From assembly GCA_963805325.1 (NCBI GenBank), contig CAWDTS010000014.1:62001-126000 (forward strand): a stretch of DNA of 64,000 nucleotides, in the 5' to 3' direction. Position 1 is the stretch's first letter, and the number at the start of each line of letters is the position of its first letter. This document shows positions 1-10,915 of this stretch, piece by piece. The translations under genes were made by a program, and so were the position numbers. This DNA comes from DASWJZ01 sp963805325. GTDB taxonomy: Bacteria; Pseudomonadota; Alphaproteobacteria; Rhizobiales; Afifellaceae. Below the pieces are notes generated by a model that did no database searches, was not told the DNA's origin, and saw nothing but the letters and a program-made list of their open reading frames with translations.

Positions 1-1551
<1,551 letters not shown>

Positions 1552-1555
<4 letters not shown>

Positions 1556-2064
1556 GCGGCTTTCACGATCGCGGCGGAGACCGGCGGCGCGCTGCGCAGC
1601 GTCTGCAGCACGACGCAATAGCGCTCGGTGAGCTTCAGGAGCTGGTCGAGCTTCTCCCTGGGCGCGTCGGTCTCGACGTCGAAGGCAAGGCGGATGTCGC
1701 GGAAGCCGACCGGCGCCTCGCGGTCGACGGCGAGCGTGCCGCGGAAGTCGAGGTCGCCCTCGGCGCGGACATGCGCGCTCTTCAGCTCGACGCCGATGGC
1801 GGTCGCGACGGCCTTCAGCGTCACGCCGGCGCAGGCGACGAGCGCCTCAAGCAGCATGTCGCCGGAGCAGGCTTCCATACCCGTGCCGCCGGTCGCCGGA
1901 TGCAGGCCGGCGGTGACGAGCGCGCGGCCCGTCTCCACCTTGCAGGCGATCTTGGCCTCGTCGATCGACCCTTCGGCCTTCAGCGTGATGACGGCGGCGT
2001 CGGGGTCGCCCTTGTACTTTTCCTTCAGCGGCGCCTGCGTGGCGCGGAGGGTTTCGGCGTCCAT
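1552..2064 (-). CDS. OsmC/Ohr family protein
   Basis: This 170-residue protein belongs to the OsmC family of thiol-dependent peroxide reductases. The family's redox cysteine pair can be placed at MEACSGDMLLEAL and in LTERYCVVLQTL near the C-terminus, as in the OsmC subgroup. It starts at the ATG complementary to 2062-2064. Its stop overlaps that of the convergent treY. About 600 bp upstream, the first codons of the next minus-strand gene repeat its own first twelve codons nearly exactly (see findings). The specific substrate cannot be inferred. Confidence 0.85.
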
Positions 2065-2205
2065 TCGGGGCTCCCAATTCTTGGCCCGATCGCGGGCGTG
2101 GGCTCCGGCGATTCCAGAGCGGCCGACCCTTCTAGGGCATGTCGCGTGGCGAGGCTCTTCAACACTTTTCGATTAAAGCGGAGCGGGTGGCAGCCAGCTC
2201 AAGAG

Positions 2206-2664
2206 CTAGCGGTCGGTCATCCATTTCTTGCGCGCTTGCTCAAGCGACGCGGGCCAGGCCGAGTCCGGACGGACGAGCGTGAATTTCTCGTTCTCAAGAA
2301 GCCCGACGAAGACCTTGCAGGAGGATTCCTCGATGCCGAGGAAGCCCTCGTCGACGGTGCAGTTGTGCGGCATGCAGGCGGCCGCATAGACATAGCCGTC
2401 GCCCGTCGATTCAAACGGGACCTGCACCTGATAGCGCTGGTCGAAACGCTTGAAGGCCTTGCCGAGGAGAGACTTCAGCGACGCCGTCAACGCTGCGTTC
2501 TTTACGTCGAAGAGGTATTGCCCGGTGAGGCCATGGCAATCGGCGGCGGAGGCAGGCGTGCCAGCAAGGGCGAGCGCCAGCGCGAGCGCCGCGCTCAGCC
2601 CAATGCGACGGGCTCCTTCTCGTCGCGGCGGCGCCAGCGTGGTGCGGAGAGGTTCGGCGTCCAT
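2206..2664 (-). CDS. Secreted protein of unknown function
   Basis: This is a 152-residue protein that I do not recognise. A charged N-region (about 20 residues) is followed by an Ala/Leu-rich core and the motif TPASA-A, a plausible signal peptidase I site near residue 38, so the mature protein is probably periplasmic. Two cysteines occur in an AACMPHNC context and another in ESSCKVF, which could form disulfides. The ATG at 2664 was chosen because the upstream extension to 2721 has no signal-peptide character. The first 12 residues closely resemble the N-terminus of the neighbouring OsmC protein. Confidence 0.6.
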   Translation of the reverse strand: MDAEPLRTTLAPPRREGARRIGLSAALALALALAGTPASAADCHGLTGQYLFDVKNAALTASLKSLLGKAFKRFDQRYQVQVPFESTGDGYVYAAACMPHNCTVDEGFLGIEESSCKVFVGLLENEKFTLVRPDSAWPASLEQARKKWMTDR

Positions 2665-2717
2665 CGTGCTTTCTCCGAAGCTGTAATGGCCATCACGTCG
2701 CGGATCGGAGCGAGACT

Positions 2718-3043
2718 TCAATCCGGAAGCAGCCAGACAAAGAGCGGGCCGACACCCGTGCCGCCATAAAGGCAGATGAAGCGCACCTTCTTCGATCCGT
2801 CGGAGGATTTGAGCATCGCCGGCCCGTGCAGAACCGACGACACGTACTCCTTGCCGGCTTTCACCTCAGCCCTGTCGACATTCAATGCGTCACGGTCGAT
2901 CTGGAGCCGCGAGTTGCGCGCCTCTTTCGGAAAGTCGAACGCAGCGAGGCTCTCGCACTCCGAAACCTCGTCGGCCCTCGCGGGAAGCGGGACGAGGACC
3001 AGGGGGAAGCGAGGAGAGCGACGAGCGCGAGAAGGGTTTTCAC
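2718..3043 (-). CDS. Small secreted protein of unknown function (one frameshift)
   Basis: This is a protein of about 108 residues, not recognised. A GTG at 3041-3043 overlaps the leuD stop as GTGA and opens a hydrophobic signal sequence (VKTLLALVALLAS). The rest of the signal (LVLVPLPARA) and the mature domain (starting near DEVSECES) are in another frame. The shift lies at about 3000-3010 beside a run of five G. The mature part contains the segment KEYVSSVLHGPAMLKSSDG and ends GPLFVWLLPD. The start overlap suggests translational coupling to leuD. I treat the shift as a probable base-calling error. Confidence 0.55.
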
Positions 3044-3645
3044 ACCCAGGGCCGGTCGGACTCGTGCTTCTTCTCATAGGCGGCGATCTGATCGGCCTTC
3101 TGCTCGGTGATCCCGATGCCGTCGAGGCCGTTCAGCAGACAGTATTTCTTGAACGGATCGATCTCGAACTTCACGACGCCGCCGTCCGGCCCATGGATCT
3201 CCTGCTTCTCAAGGTCGATGGTGAGCGTCGCATTGGCGCCGCGCTCCGCGTCGTCCATCAGCTTCTCCAGATCCTCCGGCTTGACGATCGCGGGGAGGAG
3301 CCCGTTCTGGAAGCAGTTCGTATAGAAGATGTCGGCGAAGCTCGTGGAGATCACGCAGGTGATGCCGTAGTCCTTGAGCGCCCAGGGCGCGTGCTCACGA
3401 CTTGAGCCGCAGCCGAAATTGTCGCCGGCGACGATGACCTTGGCGTTCTTGTAAGCGGGCTTGTTCAGGATGAAATCGGGATTGTCCGAGCCATCGTCCT
3501 TGTAGCGCCACTCCGAGAAGAGGCCTTTGCCGAGGCCGGTCCGCCGGATCGTCTTCAGATACTGCTTCGGGATGATCGCGTCGGTGTCGATGTTGATGCG
3601 CGGCATCGGCGCGGCGACGGCGGTCAGCGTGGTGAACTTGTCCAT
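3040..3645 (-). CDS. leuD: 3-isopropylmalate dehydratase small subunit
   Basis: LeuD (201 residues) forms the swivelling domain of isopropylmalate isomerase with LeuC and converts 2- to 3-isopropylmalate in leucine synthesis. The N-terminal MPRINIDTDAIIPKQYLKTI and the motif NFGCGSSREHAPWAL are diagnostic. The ATG at 3643-3645 is preceded by AAGGAG at good spacing, and upstream in-frame residues are not family-like. Its partner leuC lies about 13 kb away at 16.5-17.9 kb. A second, more divergent pair lies at 40.6-42.7 kb in a catabolic context. Confidence 0.95.
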   Translation of the reverse strand: MDKFTTLTAVAAPMPRINIDTDAIIPKQYLKTIRRTGLGKGLFSEWRYKDDGSDNPDFILNKPAYKNAKVIVAGDNFGCGSSREHAPWALKDYGITCVISTSFADIFYTNCFQNGLLPAIVKPEDLEKLMDDAERGANATLTIDLEKQEIHGPDGGVVKFEIDPFKKYCLLNGLDGIGITEQKADQIAAYEKKHESDRPWV

Positions 3646-3704
3646 GGGGATGCTCCTTGGGCCGCTGATTAGCCGAGCGCGGCGCGAATGGGAAGGGCGG
3701 CGTC

Positions 3705-6510
3705 TTGACAGCCCGCGCCGCGATTGCGCTGATTTCGGCAGTCGGCGCATTGATCCTGCCCTGCGCAGGGGACCATCCTTCGGGCAGCGGCATGGACTGG
3801 CTTGTCGAATACGCCATCTGGACGTGGGTCGCTGTCTACGCCGTGGCGCTGCTCGGGTTCATGCTTCTGCTGCTGACGCGGTTCGTGGTCTGGATCCTGC
3901 GCAAATTGCCGCCGCTTCGAACGCGGCTAGAGCCGCTCGCCGACACCCTGGCGGGTCTTTCCGACAGGATCCTTTACAGCGCGCTGGCGATCTTCTGGGC
4001 CGGCGGGCTGGCGCCCGTCCTTCTCGTCGCGATCCCGGTGCTGGCCTTCGGCGTCTTCAGCATGAAGCTGCTCGTCCCACGCGTGGCCAGCGAAGGTCAC
4101 GCGCATGGCGCCGGGCACCCGTGGTGGCCGTCGTTCGCGACGATGGACTGGCCGCTGCGGCTGATCACCGTCACCGCCCTGGCGCAGGTCCTCGGGGCGG
4201 CGGCTATCCTGTGGATGCTCAAGGACCCGATCACGCCGATCGTGGTCGGCATCGTCGAAGGACAGACGATCGAGATCGACCGGCTTGTCGTCGTCGCAAC
4301 GGGCTTCTTCCTTGCCGCGGCCTTCGGCTTTTCGCTGGCCGGCGCATGGCCATCCGCGCCCACCCGTATCCTCGTGCTCGCGATCTTCGCCGTGACCGGC
4401 AGGCCCCCGCAGTGGGAGGGCGCCACGGCGACGATCTGGTGGGCGACGGTCGGCGCGCTGACTCTCGCGACCGCTGTCACGTTTGCTCCGCAGGTCCGCG
4501 ACAGCCTGCGCAGGCAGGAGCGTCTCGTATCCTTTGGCATTGCGCTGGCGCTCGGCTTTGCCGTCTTCTATGGGCTGACCGAGCACGCGATGGATGCGGC
4601 GGGCGCGAGCTACGCCGCGTTCCTGGACCGGCAGATCACCGAACTGGCCATCGCCATGACGCCGGTGCTGTTTCTGGCCGGCACCGATTTCGCCGAGATC
4701 GGCGAAGCCGCGGGGCAGCAGGTTGCCCGTTTGACCCGATGGGGCAGCCACCTTTGGGTAGTCGCCGCCGGCGCGATCATCGTGCCCATAGGCACCGTCG
4801 CGACGGTGGCATGGGTGGGGGACATCGACGTTTCGGGATTGGAGAGCGCGGGAGCCGCCGCCTTTGCGTTCGCCGCGCTGGTGACGATCCTCGTGATCGT
4901 GGTGGCTGCGAGCGACAAGGGACGTCTCGGATGCTTGATTGGCGGAATCATAGGCATCGTGCTCGCCATCCTCGCGCTCTATGCCCTGCATGTCTTCGAG
5001 GCGCATACGCACCCCCTTTATCTCGTGACGCTCGCGGCGCCGGTCATCGCGGCGGTGACCGTCGGCGTGGTCGTCGGGCAATCGGGACTGCGGCGTTGGT
5101 CGTCGTACCGAGTCCCGTTTGCTGCCATGGCCGTGACCGCGCTACTCATGGCGGGCACGCGCGAAGCCTTGAACGTGTTCTGGGCATACCGCGCAGTCCC
5201 GCCGCAGGCCGAGGCTCAGCACTTTAAGGTCGTGACGTTCGATGAAACGCCGCAGGCCAGCTTCGCGATTCCGGAATCGTGGAGCGTAGAGCCGCTTGAA
5301 ACGGGCGGCGTGCTCATGGGCGACGGCGGCGACGACTACGAACACGGGCGGATGGTGATCGTGGCGATTCCGTTGCAGGGCGCCCGCGAAGTCGGATTCG
5401 ACAGGGAGGCGGGTCTCGGTAGCGCTTGGCCCGGGCTCGCCGCGCGGATGGAGAAAAGCTCGGGAAGGATTTCATCTTACCTTGGACTCGGACGTCAGCG
5501 TCGAAGGGTTCGACTGGTCGCTCAGCAGCGGGGCGTTTCTTGAGAACGGCCGGCGCTATGCCGTCCGCGTCTACGCACGAATCGCCGAGAACGAGTGGTG
5601 GCTTGCCGTCAGCTTGGCCGGGGCGCGCTACGACCGCTACTTCGACGCCCTGTTCGACGTGATCGTCGCCAGCATGCGTCCGGACCTGCTGGCGAAACCG
5701 TTCATCGAAGAGCTTCCGGCCATCGATCTGTCGCGGCGGGTGACACATGTCGGAGGCTTCGGCTACCTGCCGCTCGTCTTCGCCCCGATCGGGATGATCC
5801 TGCTTTTCGTCCGATTCTGGCCAGACACAGGGCTTTTCCGATGGGTCCGGAAGACGCCAACGGGGTTGCCGATCGAGGTGGCCGGGCTGCTCCTGATTAC
5901 CGTCGCGGCCACCGCCGTCTTCTTCCTTCCCGAGACGGAGTTGCTCGAATATTGGAGGGAGGCGGCGGCGAAAACCAATCCGCTCGGCAGCCTGCAGCTT
6001 GCCGTCGCCGGCGCGACAATCGTCACGGTGCTCGTCGCGCTGTTCCGCCGGAAGCTTGCCGCGTGGGCGGACGCGATCCGCGATCTGATCGCGCTCAACG
6101 TGGCCGTTCTGACGATGTTCGGAATCTACGCCGTCTACGGCGCCACCATTCCGCTCGGCGAGCACAATGTCGCGATCGAGGTCAGCATCTTCCTGATCAG
6201 CATCCTCTGGGACTTCCTGCGGTCGGGCGAGCAGATTACCAATGTCGACGGGCGGCTCTTCCGCCGCCCGGCGCGCATCATGGCCTATCTCGGCTACATC
6301 GCGCTGATCGGCACGATGACGCTGTTCATCTCGGCGCAGTCTGTCGGAGAGGGCGGGGAGCCGATCGGGAAGGTGCTGGAGGGCGAGGAAATCGCGCGGC
6401 AGGGAATTATCTGGCTCGGCACGCCGGTCCTCTTGCTGCGGTTCCTCCTGGGCTGGATCAAGGCGCATCCGGCGGAGCGTCGTGAAGAGGTCACGCCCTA
6501 TGGGCGATAA
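3705..6510 (+). CDS. Large polytopic membrane protein, unknown function (one frameshift)
   Basis: This gene encodes about 930 residues with many membrane segments: roughly eleven before residue 500, then a soluble stretch of about 190 residues, then five or six more. I do not recognise the family. An extra A in the AAAA run at 5454-5457 splits it; removing one A joins ARMEK to AREGFHLTLDSDVSVEGFDW without a stop. The soluble part (FAIPESWSVEPLETGG... to the second half) might be periplasmic, but topology was not computed. The start could be TTG 3705, with GGAAGGGCGG upstream, or ATG 3792. The gene is divergent from leuD and is followed closely by a GST gene. Confidence 0.6.
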
Positions 6511-6527
6511 CGTGGAGACGAATCCAT

Positions 6528-7163
6528 ATGAAGCTTTACAACGCCGATCTGTCGCCGAACGCGCTTCGCGTTCGTGCGGTCGCGAAGGAACTCGGCATCG
6601 CGCTCGAGATCATCGATGTCGATTTCCGCAAGGGCGAGCACAAGACCGAGGCCTACCTGGCCATCAACCCGAACGGCAAGGTGCCGACGCTCGTCGACGG
6701 TGACTTCATGCTTTGGGAAAGCCGCGCCATCAACGGCTATCTCGCGAGCCTCAAGCCCGAGCGTGGGCTCTATCCAGACGACGCGAAGAAGCGCGCGATC
6801 GTCGAACAATGGAGCTACTGGCACGCGGTGCATCTCGGTCCGGCGATGCAGCGGGTGGTGTTTGAGCGGATCGTCAAGAAGATGTTCGGCCGGGGTGAGC
6901 CGGACGAGGCCGTGGTCGAGGCGGGTCTCAAGGAAGTGGCGCAGCTTTTTCCGGTGCTCGATGCTGATCTGAAGGACAAGGAATGGGTCGCCGGGGGCCT
7001 GAGCGTCGCCGACTTCGCGGTCGCGAGCACCTTCGTCTACTGCAAGCCCGCGGGCATTCCGCTCGAAGCGACGCCGCATATCTCGGCCTGGCTGAAGCGG
7101 ATGGAAGAGCGGCCGTCATGGCAGGCGGCGACGGCGCCGATCAAGGCGATGATGAAGGGCTGA
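6528..7163 (+). CDS. Glutathione S-transferase family protein
   Basis: This is a 211-residue soluble protein with the N-terminal thioredoxin-like fold (MKLYNADLSPNALRVRAVAKELG, then NPNGKVPTLVDGDFMLWESRAI, the glutathione-binding Pro and Glu-Ser) and an all-helical C-terminal domain carrying the structural motif GGLSVADFAVAS. It probably conjugates or reduces with glutathione; the substrate is unknown. The serine in the N-terminal NADLSPNA is the likely catalytic residue by position. It starts 17 bases after the membrane-protein stop, so co-transcription is likely. Confidence 0.88.
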   Translation: MKLYNADLSPNALRVRAVAKELGIALEIIDVDFRKGEHKTEAYLAINPNGKVPTLVDGDFMLWESRAINGYLASLKPERGLYPDDAKKRAIVEQWSYWHAVHLGPAMQRVVFERIVKKMFGRGEPDEAVVEAGLKEVAQLFPVLDADLKDKEWVAGGLSVADFAVASTFVYCKPAGIPLEATPHISAWLKRMEERPSWQAATAPIKAMMKG

Positions 7164-7186
7164 TCGCGGCGGAGGCGTGATCTTCC

Positions 7187-8083
7187 CTAGACCCGCTTGA
7201 TGGAATCGGCGGCTGTAGGCGCCGGCTTGTGGACGGCGACGCCGAGCATGACGAGAAGCACGCCGACGACATCCCTGGCGCTCGGGATCTGAGCGAGCAC
7301 GATCGCGCCGATGATGGTTGCCGTTGCGGGGAGGAGCGCGAGGAGCAGGGCGAAGCTCGTGCGCGGCAGCCGCGACATCGCGAGCTGGTCACAGATGTAC
7401 GGGATCACCGAAGAAGAGATGCCGACGCCGATGCCGGCGAGGAGAAGCAGCGGGCTGGCGAAAGCGTGGAGCGCATCGAGGAAGCCGACCGGCATGACGA
7501 CGAGGAAGGCGACGGACATCGCCGCGCCGAGCCGCTTGACACCGCCCGACGCGCCACCCTCGGCGGCCTTGTGGCCGAGGACGATGTATCCGACGAAGAG
7601 CGCGCCGTTCAGAAAAGCCCACAGCAGCCCGAGCGGATCGCTCGACCATTTCACGTCAATCAGGATGAAGACGCCGAGGAGCGTCAGCGCGAGCGCCGCG
7701 AAATTGCGGCGCGTCCGAAGGCCATAGAGCGCGACGCTGATCGTGCCGACGAACTCGATCGCGGCGACGAGGCTGATCGGCAGCCGGTCGAGCGCGAGAT
7801 AAAATGCGCAGTTCATGACTGCGAGGCATGCGCCGAGTCCGAAGATTAGCAGGCGTTCGCGGTTGTCGGCGCGAGCGATGGTGCGCCAAGGCCTGGTCCA
7901 AGGCGCGAACACGATTGCCGCGGTCGCGATCCTGAGCCAGGCAACGCCGAGTACGCCCACCGCCGGAAAGAGAAGCACGGCGAAGGAAGGGCCGAGATAG
8001 TGGAAGACCGCGCTGACGCCGAACCAGGCGTGGGGCGGCACTGTCGCGGCGGTCCCGGTCAGCGATGGGACGCGTGTGTTCAT
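7187..8083 (-). CDS. EamA/DMT-family exporter, RhtA-like
   Basis: This is a 298-residue inner-membrane protein with about ten transmembrane helices and two EamA repeats. The N-terminus (HAWFGVSAVFHYLGPSFAVLLF) and the segment PYICDQLAMSRLPRTSFALLLALLPATATIIG are typical of the RhtA branch, which exports threonine, homoserine or related amino acids. It is divergent from an Lrp/AsnC regulator, the usual arrangement for amino-acid exporters. A 15-bp palindrome sits immediately upstream of its ATG (8085-8099). The substrate is inferred from family only. Confidence 0.85.
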   Translation of the reverse strand: MNTRVPSLTGTAATVPPHAWFGVSAVFHYLGPSFAVLLFPAVGVLGVAWLRIATAAIVFAPWTRPWRTIARADNRERLLIFGLGACLAVMNCAFYLALDRLPISLVAAIEFVGTISVALYGLRTRRNFAALALTLLGVFILIDVKWSSDPLGLLWAFLNGALFVGYIVLGHKAAEGGASGGVKRLGAAMSVAFLVVMPVGFLDALHAFASPLLLLAGIGVGISSSVIPYICDQLAMSRLPRTSFALLLALLPATATIIGAIVLAQIPSARDVVGVLLVMLGVAVHKPAPTAADSIKRV

Positions 8084-8084
8084 G

Positions 8085-8099
8085 CCTGCAAATTGCAGG
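8085..8099. promoter_or_regulatory. 15-bp palindrome, candidate Lrp/AsnC operator
   Basis: CCTGCAAATTGCAGG is a perfect inverted repeat around a central A. It lies between the divergent exporter and the Lrp-family regulator, one base from the exporter start codon. Length and AT-rich centre match the 15-bp symmetric sites of Lrp proteins. Binding by the neighbouring regulator is inference. Confidence 0.5.
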
Positions 8100-8171
8100 T
8101 ATATTCAATGGATTGGCATGGCAACTACGCAGCCATATGATGATTGGGCTTTGAATATCTGGACAAATTCC

Positions 8172-8648
8172 GTGAAACGCCTTCGATTCAAAAATAGTGG
8201 AATCGACGCGACCGATGCGAAGATCCTCCGGGCGCTTGCCGAAGATGCGCGGATCACGATGGCGGAGCTCGCGCGCAAGGCCGGGCTCTCAGCGCCGAGC
8301 GTGACGGAGCGCGTGCGCCGGCTGGAGGAGGGAGGCGTCGTCACCGGCTATGCGGCCAAGATCGATCCGGCGGCCCTCGGCCTGCCGCTTGCCGCCTATG
8401 TGCGCATCCGTCCGATGCCGGGTCAGCTCGAGAAAGTGGCCGAGGTGCTGAACGGTCTCGACGCCATCGTCGAATGCGACCGCGTGACCGGCGAGGACTG
8501 CTTCATCGCAAAGGTGCATGTGCGCTCGATGCAGGAGCTGGAGGGCGTCATCGATGCGATCATCCCGTTTGCGATGACCAATACGTCGATCATCCAGTCG
8601 TCACCGGTGAAGCGGCGTCTGCCGCCGCTGCCGCGTTCAGCCGCTTGA
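8172..8648 (+). CDS. Lrp/AsnC family transcriptional regulator
   Basis: This is a 158-residue DNA-binding protein. An N-terminal helix-turn-helix (DATDAKILRALAEDARITMAELARKAGLSAPSVTERVRRLEEGG) is followed by a RAM ligand-binding domain (AYVRIRPMPGQLEKV ... VTGEDCFIAKVHV). GTG 8172 gives the usual family length; upstream in-frame residues look non-coding. It probably senses an amino acid and controls the divergent RhtA-like exporter. Its 3' end overlaps the convergent sigma-factor gene by 12 bases. Confidence 0.88.
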   Translation: MKRLRFKNSGIDATDAKILRALAEDARITMAELARKAGLSAPSVTERVRRLEEGGVVTGYAAKIDPAALGLPLAAYVRIRPMPGQLEKVAEVLNGLDAIVECDRVTGEDCFIAKVHVRSMQELEGVIDAIIPFAMTNTSIIQSSPVKRRLPPLPRSAA

Positions 8649-9911
8649 ACATTCTCCCGCACGGGCGAGGAGGAGGGCGCGCTCGCGGGCGTTCCTGGTG
8701 AGGGCGGCGGCGCGCTCGAATTCTTGCCGCGCTTCGTCGAAGCGGCCGAGCTTCTTCAGGAAGTCGCCGCGGACGCTCGGAAGCAGGTGGTAGTTTCTCA
8801 GCGTCGGTTCTTCGATGAGGCCATCGACGATCCGAAGCCCTGCCGCCGGACCTGAGGCCATCGAGACCGCGACGGCGCGGTTCAATTCCACGACCGGGGA
8901 GGGCGTCAGCGCCGCGAGCTCTTCGTAGAGCGCGACGATCTGCGTCCAGTCGGTCGCGTCCGCTGTTGGCGCGCGCGCGTGGCACGCCGCGATGGCCGCC
9001 TGCAGCGCGTAGGGGCCGAGGCCGATGCCATGCCGCTTCGCGCTCGCTTCGGCGTCGGCGAGCGCGGCAAGCCCGCGGCGGATCAGGAGACGATCCCAGA
9101 GCGCACGATTCTGATCGAGGAGTAGGATCGGCTCGCCGTCCGCGTCGGTGCGCGCGTTGAAGCGCGAGGCCTGGATCTCCATCAGCGCGACGAGCCCGAA
9201 GGCCTCCGGCTCCTGCGGCGCGAGCGTGGATAGGATGCGGCCGAGCCGCAGGGCCTCCTGTGCGAGCTGCGGGCGAATCCAGTCCTCGCCGCCAGTCGCG
9301 GCGTAGCCCTCGTTAAAGATCAGGTAGACGACCTCAAGCACCGAGGCGAGGCGCTCGCCGAGCGCCGCGCCGCGCGGGACTTCGAAGGGGATCTGCTTTT
9401 CGCCGAGCGTGCGCTTGGCGCGCACGATGCGCTGCGCGATCGTCGGCTCCGGCACCAGGAAGGCGCGGGCGATCTCCTCCGTCGTCAGCCCGCCGATTAG
9501 GCGCAACGTCAGCGCCACGCGCGCCTCGGTCGAGAGCACCGGGTGGCAGGCGGTGAAGATCAGGCGGAGAAGGTCGTCGCCGATATCGTCGTCAAGCGCG
9601 GCATCTATGTCGGGTGCCGTGTCCTGCTCGTCTTCGAGATCGCGGCCGATCTCTGCGTGCTTGCGCTCCTGCATTTTCGCGCGGCGAAGGCGGTCGATGG
9701 CGCGGCGCTTGCCGGTCGCCATCAGCCAGGCACCGGGCTTCTCCGGCAGGCCGGATTTCGGCCAGGTCTCAAGCGCCGCAACGAGCGCGTCCTGCGCTAG
9801 CTCCTCTGCGAGCCCGACATCGCGCACCATCCGGGCGAGCCCGGCGATGAGCTTCGCCTGCTCGATGCGGAAAATCGCGTCGATGGTCTTGTGGGTCTCG
9901 GCGGCCGTCAC
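8637..9911 (-). CDS. ECF RNA polymerase sigma factor with C-terminal extension (ECF42 type)
   Basis: This is a 424-residue protein. Region 2 (RDVGLAEELAQDALVAALETWP, KRRAIDRLRR) and region 4 (TLRLIGGLTTEEIARAFLVPEPTIAQRIVRAK) lie in the first 190 residues. A long helical, TPR-like C-terminal domain replaces an anti-sigma partner, as in ECF42. ECF42 genes are typically next to DGPF/YCII proteins, and two such genes plus a VOC protein lie just upstream on the same strand. It probably activates this local set; the signal is unknown. Confidence 0.87.
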   Translation of the reverse strand: MTAAETHKTIDAIFRIEQAKLIAGLARMVRDVGLAEELAQDALVAALETWPKSGLPEKPGAWLMATGKRRAIDRLRRAKMQERKHAEIGRDLEDEQDTAPDIDAALDDDIGDDLLRLIFTACHPVLSTEARVALTLRLIGGLTTEEIARAFLVPEPTIAQRIVRAKRTLGEKQIPFEVPRGAALGERLASVLEVVYLIFNEGYAATGGEDWIRPQLAQEALRLGRILSTLAPQEPEAFGLVALMEIQASRFNARTDADGEPILLLDQNRALWDRLLIRRGLAALADAEASAKRHGIGLGPYALQAAIAACHARAPTADATDWTQIVALYEELAALTPSPVVELNRAVAVSMASGPAAGLRIVDGLIEEPTLRNYHLLPSVRGDFLKKLGRFDEARQEFERAAALTRNARERALLLARAGECSSG

Positions 9912-9965
9912 GGCCGCCGGTCAGATCATCTTAAGGCCCCGGATTCAAGACGCGAGGCATCCGGA

Positions 9966-10382
9966 TCAGGCGGGATTGGAGGCCACCATCCAGGAAACGC
10001 CGAACTTGTCCGCCAACATGCCGAAGCGCTCGGCGAAGAAGGTTTTGGTGAGCGGCATGTGCACCTGCCCACCGTCGGAAAGCGCGGCGAAGTATTTCTC
10101 CGCGTCCTTGGCGGAGACACCGGTCAGCGACAGCGAGATCCCGGCAAAATTCGGCTTTCCGGAAATCCGGCCGTCGGAGATCATGACGTCGGTGCCGCCG
10201 ACCTTGATGGCGGCATGCATGATCTTGTTCTCCGAACCCGGCGGCAACATGCCCGGGGGCGGGGCCTCCGGCGATTCCTTGTTGCGTATCAGAGCGGTCA
10301 CTTCGGCGCCGAGCGCCTTCTTGTAGAACTCGATCGCCTCCTCGGCGCGGCCTTCCAAGAAGAGATAGGGTTGGACTTGCAT
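9966..10382 (-). CDS. VOC superfamily (PhnB-like) protein
   Basis: This is a 138-residue protein of the vicinal-oxygen-chelate fold in the PhnB/DUF1428-like group. The start MQVQPYLFLEGRAEEAIEFYKKALGAEV and the later GISLSLTGVSAKDAEKYFAALSDGGQVHMPL are typical. It is not a phosphonate enzyme in the strict sense, and its activity is unknown. ATG 10382 was chosen because upstream in-frame residues are unlike the family. It belongs to the ECF42/DGPF gene set. Confidence 0.8.
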   Translation of the reverse strand: MQVQPYLFLEGRAEEAIEFYKKALGAEVTALIRNKESPEAPPPGMLPPGSENKIMHAAIKVGGTDVMISDGRISGKPNFAGISLSLTGVSAKDAEKYFAALSDGGQVHMPLTKTFFAERFGMLADKFGVSWMVASNPA

Positions 10383-10420
10383 AACGGTACTCCCGGTTTT
10401 GTTGATACGAATGGGTGCCT

Positions 10421-10870
10421 TCAGCCCTTCTTGCGGCGGGCGATCTCGTCCTCTTTGTTGAGCTGCGCCGCGCGCTCCCACTGGTTCTTCTCCGCCTCGC
10501 GCAGCTCCGGCGTGAATTCCGCGCCGAAATCCTCGAACTCGAAGATCGGCCGGATATCGACGTCGCCCTCGCGGAAGGGCGCCTGCTTCAGCCAGTTGAG
10601 GGCGTCTTCCATCGATTTGACCTTCCAGATCCAGAAGCCGGCGATGATCTCCTTCGATTCGGCGAACGGGCCGTCGATCACCTTCGGCTTGGGGCCGTCG
10701 AAATTGACGCGCTTCGCCTTCGACGTCGGATGAAGGCCTTCGCCTGCGAGCATGACGCCAGCGCTGACCAGCTTCTCGTTGAAGGCGCCCATCGCGGTGA
10801 GCATGTCCTTGCCCGGCATCTTGCCGGCTTCTGAGTCCTTGTTTGCCTTCACGGCGACCAGCACGCGCAT
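10421..10870 (-). CDS. YCII-related / DGPF-domain protein
   Basis: This is a 149-residue ferredoxin-like-fold protein. The signature IDGPFAESKEIIAGFWIWKVKS gives the DGPF name. The N-terminus MRVLVAVKANKDSE and the central FNEKLVSAGVMLAGEGLHP also match. The family is of unsettled biochemical function and is linked with ECF42 sigma factors. It lies 38 bases upstream of the VOC gene on the same strand. Confidence 0.85.
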   Translation of the reverse strand: MRVLVAVKANKDSEAGKMPGKDMLTAMGAFNEKLVSAGVMLAGEGLHPTSKAKRVNFDGPKPKVIDGPFAESKEIIAGFWIWKVKSMEDALNWLKQAPFREGDVDIRPIFEFEDFGAEFTPELREAEKNQWERAAQLNKEDEIARRKKG

Positions 10871-10915
10871 TGTCTTTCTCCTTGGTGCGTTGGATTGGAT
10901 TGCGATCGCCGACGG

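Noticed and set aside
3927..6468. Long minus-strand frames opposite the large membrane protein
   Set aside because: Composition is dominated by Arg, Asp and Gly with no hydrophobic core; they mirror the real coding strand.
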